NCBI GenBank assembly: GCA_937876865.1 | Contig: CALEFF010000057.1 | Location: 1-6,694 of the forward strand | Direction of reading: 5' to 3' | Source of the DNA: an uncultured Bacteroidales bacterium | GTDB taxonomy: Bacteria > Bacteroidota > Bacteroidia > Bacteroidales > P3 | DNA: 6,694 bases | In this document: piece by piece, positions 1 through 5,154 of the stretch | Position numbering within the stretch: position 1 is the stretch's first letter | Layout of the letters: every line of letters starts with the position of its first letter | The notes under the pieces: generated by a model | Database searches by the model: none | Told to the model about the DNA's origin: nothing | The model's input: only the letters and a program-made list of their open reading frames with translations | Translations under genes and position numbers: made by a program

Positions 1-1081
1 TGATGACAGACGCATTGAGTATGTTTGCGTCAAAGAGACCTATTTCATATCCAATAGTTACGATGGCTAAAGTACCTGCGGCGGTGGCGTGCGTAAGACC
101 AAAAATCAATTGGCGCTCCATGGCTTGCAAACGGAAACATAACTGCGCCAACCATGCTGCCAAACTCTTGCCTAATAACTTGGTGCCTATCATCACTACT
201 GCGACTAACAAGGTGGTCCATCCGCTCCATACCACGCTGATATCAATCATCATACCTACGCCGATGAGGAAGAGTGGCACGAAGATATTCGTTCCCACGA
301 AACTAATCTGCTTCATTACAGGGCTGAGGTTGGGCACTAATCGATTGAGTGTCGCGCCGCAAAGGAAAGCACCTAATATCCCCTCTAATCCAGCCCATTC
401 TGCCATGTATGCAGAAATGACCATCATGGACATTACGAGCATAAAACCTATCGTCGTGTCGTTACTGCGCTTGAAAACGAACTGTGTGATGCGTGGAAAA
501 AGCGAGATGACTATGATGCCGAAAAGCGCGATGCGCGCGATTAACCATAATGTACTACTATTGGCATCTAACATGAAATTGCTCTTTAGTGAGGCCAATA
601 CGAGGAGTGAAAGGGTGATAGCAGGCATAGTACCGCCCACGGCGATGTTGGCGGCTATATTCTTCTGCACGCCATACCGATTGAGAATAGGATAAGTCAT
701 CAGCGTGTGACTACCGTACATCGCACCTAAAAGCAAACTGGTGGACCATTCGTAGCCCAATAAGCGGCTTGTTAATAATCCCAAACCAAAAGGCAAGAGA
801 AAAGAGAATATACCATAGGTAATGGCATAACGCTGGTGTTGGCGGAAGTCATTGAGGTCTATCTCAATACCTGCTTGCAGCATGATATAGAGAATACCAA
901 TCTTACCTAATACATCTATCAGACCATTATTGGCGATGAGATTGAACCCATATGGTCCAATCGCAATCCCGACCAAGATAAATCCTACGATACTTGGGAT
1001 ATGTATTTTCTTACATAGTATAGGTATGAGTAGGATGGTGAGTAATACAACTGCTGTAATAGCTAATGAATTGGTAATCAT
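1..1081 (-). CDS. Cation:proton antiporter, CPA2 (Kef/NapA-like) family, N-terminal 360 residues; 3' end outside window
   Basis: An uninterrupted minus-strand frame starts at ATG 1081-1079 and runs off the left edge after 360 codons. It encodes an inner-membrane protein with many hydrophobic helices, of the Na+/H+ exchanger fold (CPA2 branch), expected to swap Na+ or K+ for H+. Family-like landmarks are HIPSIVGFILVGIAIGPYG (residues 27-45), a GIEID stretch (71-75), GSHTLMTYPI (123-132), GLEGILGAFLCGATLN (231-246), a VGMMID stretch (275-280), the lysine-bearing GTKLLGKSLAAW (299-310), and LIFGLTHATAAGTLA (325-339). The helix aligned with the usual QD/DD/ND ion-binding site reads GGTMPAITLSLLVLA (149-163), with no acidic residue. 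Many Bacteroidota relatives continue into a cytoplasmic UspA-like region, which would lie outside this window. The ATG is 5 bases after the uvrA stop codon, with no Shine-Dalgarno sequence. Base composition is clearly more GC-rich than in the genes to the right. Substrate is unknown. Confidence 0.88.
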   Translation of the reverse strand, partial: MITNSLAITAVVLLTILLIPILCKKIHIPSIVGFILVGIAIGPYGFNLIANNGLIDVLGKIGILYIMLQAGIEIDLNDFRQHQRYAITYGIFSFLLPFGLGLLTSRLLGYEWSTSLLLGAMYGSHTLMTYPILNRYGVQKNIAANIAVGGTMPAITLSLLVLASLKSNFMLDANSSTLWLIARIALFGIIVISLFPRITQFVFKRSNDTTIGFMLVMSMMVISAYMAEWAGLEGILGAFLCGATLNRLVPNLSPVMKQISFVGTNIFVPLFLIGVGMMIDISVVWSGWTTLLVAVVMIGTKLLGKSLAAWLAQLCFRLQAMERQLIFGLTHATAAGTLAIVTIGYEIGLFDANILNASVI

Positions 1082-1086
1082 GCTAA

Positions 1087-3858
1087 TTATATGAATAATC
1101 CAGTTAAACTATTTTTGTTTTCTCGTATCTCTTCTACGGTTCCTTCTGCAACTATCTCTCCTCCGTTGCGTCCTCCTTCGGGACCTAAGTCAATAATCCA
1201 CTCGCATGCTTTGATTACATCGGTGTTATGCTCAATGATGAGCACCGTATTGCCTTTGTCCACTAATTTTTGAAGAACCTTCATAAGAATGTTTATATCC
1301 TCAAAGTGCAATCCTGTTGTTGGCTCATCGAGAATGTAAAGTGTTTTGCCTGTGTCTTTTTTCGATAATTCGGCAGCAAGTTTTATTCTTTGACACTCGC
1401 CACCCGAAAGGGTAGTAGAGGGTTGTCCTAATGAGAGGTAGCCTAATCCTACTTCCACAACCATAGACAATTGTCGCTTGATTGCAGGGTAAGCATCGAA
1501 AAACTCAACAGCTTCATCAAAACTCATATTCAAAACCTCGCTAATGCTTTTTCCTCTATATCTAACTTCAAGTGTTTCTCTATTGTATCTTTTTCCGTGA
1601 CAGGCAGGGCATTCGACATAAATCTCTGGCAAAAAGTTCATTTCAATTGTTTTTACTCCTGCTCCCTGACACTCTTCGCATCTTCCACCTTTTACATTGA
1701 AAGAAAACCTACCTGCTTGATAGTTTCTGATTTTTGCAGTTGGCAACATAGCGTATAATTTCCTTATTTGGTCAAATACACCTATGAATGTAGCAGGATT
1801 ACTTCTTGGAGTCTTGCCTATTGGAAATTGATTTATTTCTATAACCTTATCAATATTTTCTATTCCCTTGATTTGCTTGTAAGCAAGAGGAGTTGCAGTT
1901 GAGCGATAGAAGTGTTTGCTCAAAATAGGGTGCAAAGTATTGTTGATAAGAGAAGACTTTCCACTGCCCGACACTCCTGTAACACAAACAAGCATTCCAA
2001 GAGGAAGATGTAGGTTTACATCCTTTAAATTATTGCCACTTGCACCTATCAAATCAATAAAAAGACCATTTCCTTTTCTTCTTTGCTTTGGTACTTCTAT
2101 TGTTTTGGTTTGTTTAAGGTATTGACAAGTTAGAGAATCTTGTAAAAGCAACTGCTTAGGCGTTCCAATTGCAGTTATTTTTCCTCCATTGACACCTGCT
2201 CCCGGTCCAATATCAACCACAAAGTCCGACTGCATCATCATATCTTTGTCGTGCTCAACCACAATTACATAATTCCCAGCATCTCTTAGGCGTTTAAGGG
2301 CTTTAATCAAACGAATATTGTCTGATTGATGCAAACCAATACTTGGTTCATCTAAAATATATAAAACGTTTACTAATTCCGACCCGATTTGAGTTGCAAG
2401 TCGTATTCTTTGACTTTCTCCTCCCGAAAGACTTTTTGAACTTCTGCCAAGATTCAAATAACCAACACCAACATCTAAAAGAAATTTGATTCTTGTTTCT
2501 ATTTCTCGTAGGATTTCACTTGCAATTGCTTTTTTTCTATCGTCTAATTTTTCGTTTAAGTCTTCAATCCATTCATAGAGTTGAGTTAAATCCATTTTAG
2601 AAAGGTCAGCAACGTTTTTTCCCTCAATCTTAAAACATAACGATTCTTTTTTTAGTCTATCGCCATTGCAGTGAGGACAAACCTTTTTCTCCATAAAACT
2701 TGCTGCCCATTTTTGAATACTTGCAGGCATTGTTTCATTGAATTGAGAAGTTATAAAGTTAATTACTCCTTGAAATCCCTCGCCGTTGTATTGCTCTTCT
2801 CCACTTCCATACAAAAGCATATTCATTGCCTCTTGGCTAAAATCCTTTAAAGGAGTGTTTAAATCAAAACCATATCTTTTGCCTAAGATTTGCAATTGCT
2901 TTACAAACCAAGAATTTATATTAGGTTTGCCAATAGGAATGAGGCCTCCCTGCATAATAGACTTTGATTTGTCGGGAATAATCTTATCAATCTCCACCAA
3001 ACTCACCTCTCCCAAACCATTACAGTGAGGACAAGCACCGTATGGCGAATTAAAAGAAAAAGTATTCGGCTCAGGCTCCGAATAAGACAAACCTGTAGTA
3101 GGACACATCAGCATTTTAGAAAAATGCCTTACCTCATTCTTATCTGAAAGCACCATAATATTGCCTTTACCGTGTCGAAAAGCAGTCTCAACCGACTTTG
3201 CTAAACGAGAATTGTTTTCTTGGCTAATTTTTACCTTATCAACTACAATCTCAATATCGTGAACCTTGTATCTATCTGTTCTTAGCCCAGAGGTTATGTT
3301 GGTAATTTCTCCGTCAATCCTTACCTTTAAAAAACCTTTCTTTGCAATTGATTCAAAGAGTTCACGATGATGACCTTTTCTTCCCTTAATCACAGGCGAA
3401 AGAATAACAATATATTCATCTTTATAAGATTGGGTTAAAATATCTAAAATCTGCTTTTCGCTATACTTAACCATTCTCTGACCAGTAGCCAAAGAAAACG
3501 CATCAGAGGCTCTTGCAAAAAGTAAACGTATAAGGTCGTAAATCTCAGTCGTTGTTCCAACGGTAGAACGTGGGTTTTTATTAGTTGTTTTCTGCTCAAT
3601 AGAAATCACAGGACTTAATCCCTCAATATATTCTACGTCAGGCTTTCCAATAGTTCCAATAAAGTTTCTTGCGTATGCAGAAAAAGTTTCTAAATACCTT
3701 CTTTGTCCCTCGGCATATATAGTGTCAAAAGCCAAAGAACTCTTACCGCTACCGCTAAGTCCTGTAATCGTTACCAAACTATTGCGAGGAATGTCCAAAG
3801 AGATATTTTGAAGGTTGTGAGTCTTTGCTCCCCTAATTATAAGTTTACTTTCTTTCAT
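1087..3858 (-). CDS. uvrA: Excinuclease ABC subunit UvrA
   Basis: UvrA is the damage-sensing ATPase of nucleotide excision repair: a cytoplasmic dimer that, with UvrB, finds bulky DNA lesions and loads UvrB for UvrC cutting. The 923 residues match the usual length (about 940) and hold both ABC ATPase modules. Module I has Walker A GLSGSGKSS (33-41), signature LSGGESQ (477-483) and Walker B ILDEPSIGLH (501-510). Module II has Walker A GVSGSGKSS (628-636), signature LSGGECQ (817-823) and Walker B ILDEPTTGLH (842-851). The C-terminal zinc module is intact (C727, C730, C750, C753). A further CxxC is at C394/C397. The first zinc module is altered: C252, T255, C276, C279, so one of the four usual cysteines is threonine. 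The UvrB-binding region (about 120-250) includes GRKGHHRELFESI. The start MKESKLIIRGAKTHNLQNIS is the family-typical N-terminus, and the leader is A/T-rich without a Shine-Dalgarno sequence. It lies 5 bases before the antiporter gene and diverges from the lipoprotein gene. Confidence 0.98.
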   Translation of the reverse strand: MKESKLIIRGAKTHNLQNISLDIPRNSLVTITGLSGSGKSSLAFDTIYAEGQRRYLETFSAYARNFIGTIGKPDVEYIEGLSPVISIEQKTTNKNPRSTVGTTTEIYDLIRLLFARASDAFSLATGQRMVKYSEKQILDILTQSYKDEYIVILSPVIKGRKGHHRELFESIAKKGFLKVRIDGEITNITSGLRTDRYKVHDIEIVVDKVKISQENNSRLAKSVETAFRHGKGNIMVLSDKNEVRHFSKMLMCPTTGLSYSEPEPNTFSFNSPYGACPHCNGLGEVSLVEIDKIIPDKSKSIMQGGLIPIGKPNINSWFVKQLQILGKRYGFDLNTPLKDFSQEAMNMLLYGSGEEQYNGEGFQGVINFITSQFNETMPASIQKWAASFMEKKVCPHCNGDRLKKESLCFKIEGKNVADLSKMDLTQLYEWIEDLNEKLDDRKKAIASEILREIETRIKFLLDVGVGYLNLGRSSKSLSGGESQRIRLATQIGSELVNVLYILDEPSIGLHQSDNIRLIKALKRLRDAGNYVIVVEHDKDMMMQSDFVVDIGPGAGVNGGKITAIGTPKQLLLQDSLTCQYLKQTKTIEVPKQRRKGNGLFIDLIGASGNNLKDVNLHLPLGMLVCVTGVSGSGKSSLINNTLHPILSKHFYRSTATPLAYKQIKGIENIDKVIEINQFPIGKTPRSNPATFIGVFDQIRKLYAMLPTAKIRNYQAGRFSFNVKGGRCEECQGAGVKTIEMNFLPEIYVECPACHGKRYNRETLEVRYRGKSISEVLNMSFDEAVEFFDAYPAIKRQLSMVVEVGLGYLSLGQPSTTLSGGECQRIKLAAELSKKDTGKTLYILDEPTTGLHFEDINILMKVLQKLVDKGNTVLIIEHNTDVIKACEWIIDLGPEGGRNGGEIVAEGTVEEIRENKNSLTGLFI

Positions 3859-3878
3859 ATTTTCTTAAAAAAACTTTG

Positions 3879-3886
3879 CAATAATA
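3879..3886 (-). promoter_or_regulatory. Candidate -7 box of the uvrA promoter
   Basis: Read on the minus strand this is TATTATTG, matching the Bacteroidota -7 consensus TAnnTTTG at all but one position, and it is followed by CA as is common in that phylum. It sits 20 bases upstream of the uvrA ATG, giving a leader of only about 10-15 bases. No clear TTG -33 element is seen at the expected distance, so the call is weak. Confidence 0.35.
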
Positions 3887-3890
3887 CGAA

Positions 3891-3916
3891 TTGTTTTAAA
3901 ACTTTTCTTATCTTTG
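3891..3916 (+). promoter_or_regulatory. Bacteroidota-type promoter of the lipoprotein gene
   Basis: TATCTTTG (3909-3916) matches the TAnnTTTG -7 consensus exactly and continues as CACC. A TTG at 3891-3893 could be the -33 element, although the 15-base gap is shorter than the usual 17-23. The predicted leader is about 40 bases, A-rich, and without a Shine-Dalgarno sequence before the ATG at 3960, which is normal for this phylum. Confidence 0.65.
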
Positions 3917-3959
3917 CACCGATTTTTTTAAGAAATAACAAAATAAGAATAGAAATAAT

Positions 3960-4820
3960 ATGAAAAAAACCTTATTTATCATCGGTTTATCAGCCATATT
4001 TATGGCAGGTTGTCAAAACGGAGCAATGCAAGAAAGAGAAAAACAATTGCAAGACTCGTTTGCATCAGTTATGTCTGCTAAAAATGCAGAATTGGAAGCC
4101 TTCTTCCAACAATTAAACGAAATAGAAACATCTCTAAACGAAGTAACATCAACATATAGCGATGTTGTAGAAAATGTAACCGCTAACGGAGAAACATCAA
4201 AAGATGCTGTAGCAGGAATAAAAGCAAAAATCGCAAACTTAGGCGATATTTTAGCAGCAGACAAAGCAAAATTGCGTTCTCTAAACAATCAAATCTATCG
4301 TGCTAACAAACAAAACACAGAATTAAAAAACTTTGTAGCATCGTTAGAATCAAGAATAGCAGAACAAGAATCACAAATACAAGCCTTAACTAAGGAAATA
4401 GAAAAGAAAAACACTACAATCAAAGCCTTAGAAAAAGACGTAGCATCATTAAAAGAAGCAGATAAAAAGAAAAATAAGCAAATAGCAGAAATACAAGACG
4501 AACAAAACACTGCTTACTTTGCAATAGGAACAAAAAAAGAACTTAGAACAAAAAATATAGTAGATCGTAAAGGTGGATTCATCGGATTAGGAAAATCTAC
4601 AGTGCTTGCAAACAATTCAGACTTTGCAGCCTTCACAAAAATCGATACAAGAAACACACAAGAAATTCCTTTGACAGGAAAAAGAATTAAAATTGTAACT
4701 CCACACGCAGAAAGTTCATATTCATTAGAAGGAGATCCAAAACGACCTACTTCAATAAGAATCATAAACCCAGACTTATTCTGGAAAGCAAGCAAATGCT
4801 TAGTAATAATGGTTGATTAA
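3960..4820 (+). CDS. Coiled-coil lipoprotein, resembling Bacteroidota Cbp1-type adhesin lipoproteins
   Basis: A 286-residue protein starts with a type II signal peptide: MKK, a hydrophobic stretch, and lipobox FMAGC, with the lipidated cysteine at C18. It is expected to be anchored in the cell envelope. The residues after the cysteine (QNGAMQ) lack the acidic run associated with surface export in some Bacteroidota, so whether it faces outward is open. Residues about 22-180 are charged and helical with heptad-like spacing, most regular at about 100-180 (ELKNFVASLESRIAEQ and following), indicating a long coiled coil. Residues about 185-286 form a compact C-terminal domain (YFAIGTKKELRTKNIV, GGFIGLGK, then PDLFWKASKCLVIMVD at the end). 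This arrangement recalls lipoproteins named Cbp1-like collagen-binding adhesins; that resemblance is from memory and binding is unproven. It has its own promoter and terminator, so it is probably monocistronic, and diverges from uvrA. Confidence 0.88.
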   Translation: MKKTLFIIGLSAIFMAGCQNGAMQEREKQLQDSFASVMSAKNAELEAFFQQLNEIETSLNEVTSTYSDVVENVTANGETSKDAVAGIKAKIANLGDILAADKAKLRSLNNQIYRANKQNTELKNFVASLESRIAEQESQIQALTKEIEKKNTTIKALEKDVASLKEADKKKNKQIAEIQDEQNTAYFAIGTKKELRTKNIVDRKGGFIGLGKSTVLANNSDFAAFTKIDTRNTQEIPLTGKRIKIVTPHAESSYSLEGDPKRPTSIRIINPDLFWKASKCLVIMVD

Positions 4821-4842
4821 GATTTAATTTAACAATATTTTT

Positions 4843-4870
4843 AAGGCGGGGCGAAAGTTCCGCCTTTTTT
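4843..4870 (+). terminator. Intrinsic terminator of the lipoprotein gene, GAAA tetraloop
   Basis: The left stem AAGGCGGGGC (4843-4852) pairs with GTTCCGCCTT (4857-4866) through ten continuous pairs, two of them G-U, closed by a GAAA loop (4853-4856) of the stable GNRA class. A T-run follows at 4865-4870 and the DNA stays AT-rich. It lies 22 bases after the lipoprotein stop codon and points the right way to end that transcript. Confidence 0.92.
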
Positions 4871-4874
4871 ATTT

Positions 4875-4940
4875 AAAGAAAAAATAAAAAAAGTCTTTGA
4901 TTTTTAAAATTTTTTCTTTAATTTTTTTATTTTTTTCTTT
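4875..4940. repeat. Imperfect A/T inverted repeat, about 18 bp arms
   Basis: The left arm 4875-4892 (AAAG, six A, T, seven A) is complementary to the right arm 4922-4940 (seven T, A, seven T, CTTT) with one bulged base and a 29-base spacer. It follows the terminator directly. Both arms are low in complexity, so any structure would be weak; it overlaps the 21-bp repeat. Confidence 0.5.
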
Positions 4941-4956
4941 GATTTTTTTTGTGTAA
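4894..4956. repeat. Three-unit degenerate tandem repeat, period 21 bp
   Basis: TCTTTGA begins at 4894, TCTTTAA at 4915 and TCTTTGA at 4936, exactly 21 bases apart, each followed by a long T tract. The third unit degrades after about 15 bases. A 21-bp period is two helical turns, so the T tracts lie on one face of the helix and the DNA should be intrinsically bent. It lies about 80-140 bases upstream of the next gene's candidate -7 box. Confidence 0.65.
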
Positions 4957-5011
4957 ATCAGCGAATTACAACTATTAAATGAAAAAGAACCAAAAAAGAA
5001 TAAGAAAAAAT

Positions 5012-5042
5012 TTTAAAACTACAATAAAAAGGGTTAAATTTG
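5012..5042 (+). promoter_or_regulatory. Candidate promoter of the GLUG/FN3 surface protein gene
   Basis: TAAATTTG (5035-5042) matches the Bacteroidota -7 consensus TAnnTTTG exactly and continues as CACAC, much like the lipoprotein promoter. At the -33 distance there is only TTTTA (about 5011-5015) instead of a full TTG, so it may be weak or need an activator. It predicts a leader of about 105 bases that includes the G9 and CT tracts. Confidence 0.55.
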
Positions 5043-5086
5043 CACACTTTTAGACGAGGAATAGCAAGAAAATAAATAATATTTTC

Positions 5087-5095
5087 GGGGGGGGG
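5087..5095 (+). repeat. G9 homopolymer tract in the leader of the surface protein gene
   Basis: Nine consecutive G at 5087-5095 stand in an otherwise very AT-rich gap, 59 bases before the ATG at 5155 and 44 bases after the -7 box. Tracts this long are prone to slippage during replication. An in-frame TAA at 5104-5106 separates the tract from the coding frame, so length changes would act on the leader and not on the reading frame. Confidence 0.9.
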
Positions 5096-5114
5096 TGAAC
5101 GCCTAAATACTTTC

Positions 5115-5123
5115 CTCTCTCTC
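5115..5123 (+). repeat. Short CT dinucleotide repeat in the leader
   Basis: CTCTCTCTC, four and a half CT units, lies 31 bases before the ATG. It is short for a hypermutable repeat on its own, but it is a second simple repeat in the same leader and is the pairing partner proposed for the G9 tract. Confidence 0.7.
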
Positions 5124-5154
5124 GAAAGAAAAGAGAACAAAAAAAATAAGTATT

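Larger units (their letters stand above)
3861..3935. repeat. 13-bp perfect inverted repeat enclosing the divergent promoter core
   Basis: The left arm TTTCTTAAAAAAA (3861-3873) is the exact reverse complement of the right arm TTTTTTTAAGAAA (3923-3935), with 49 bases between them. Each arm lies 3-6 bases downstream of an outward-facing -7 box, so both transcripts would begin with nearly the same T7-AAGAAA sequence. The arms are low in complexity, so common leader preference or chance is possible. Confidence 0.6.
5087..5123 (+). promoter_or_regulatory. Possible leader hairpin between the G9 tract and a CU repeat
   Basis: The G9 tract (5087-5095) can pair in RNA with the pyrimidine tract CCTCTCTCTC (5114-5123) through alternating G-C and G-U pairs, leaving an 18-base loop. 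The pyrimidine tract could instead fold onto purines just downstream, for instance CTTTC (5110-5114) with GAAAG (5124-5128). The structure is inferred by eye; no folding energy was computed. Confidence 0.35.
4871..5154. other. AT-rich 284-base intergenic region without a supported gene
   Basis: No credible coding sequence is present on either strand. From left to right it holds an imperfect A/T inverted repeat (4875-4940), a three-unit 21-bp-period T-tract repeat (4894-4956), about 75 bases with nothing recognisable, a candidate promoter (about 5012-5042), and a leader with a G9 tract (5087-5095), a CT repeat (5115-5123) and an A-rich stretch before the next start codon. Confidence 0.8.

Noticed and set aside
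3..695. Plus-strand open frame of 230 codons
   Set aside because: It is the antisense shadow of the antiporter gene, whose minus-strand frame is longer, continuous from 1081 and clearly membrane-protein-like.
1471..3028. Several short plus-strand open frames
   Set aside because: They lie antisense to uvrA, which has intact motifs throughout, and show no recognisable protein features.
3861..3935. Invertible promoter like those of Bacteroides capsule loci
   Set aside because: The inverted arms are only 13 bp and A/T-only apart from one C/G, no recombinase gene is present, and outward promoters on both sides would make inversion nearly neutral; kept only as a mirrored-promoter finding.
4013..4795. 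Three minus-strand open frames
   Set aside because: They are antisense shadows of the lipoprotein coding sequence.
4875..4940. Second intrinsic terminator or small RNA
   Set aside because: The stem would be almost all A-U with a 29-base loop and no GC core, and no promoter in front supports a separate RNA.
4979..5053. Plus-strand 24-codon frame starting MKKNQKRIRKNF
   Set aside because: It overlaps the candidate -7 box of the next gene and its basic composition simply reflects A-rich DNA.
4958..5140. Minus-strand 60-codon open frame
   Set aside because: It crosses the G9 tract (read as a proline run), the candidate promoter and low-complexity DNA, so it is better explained as intergenic.
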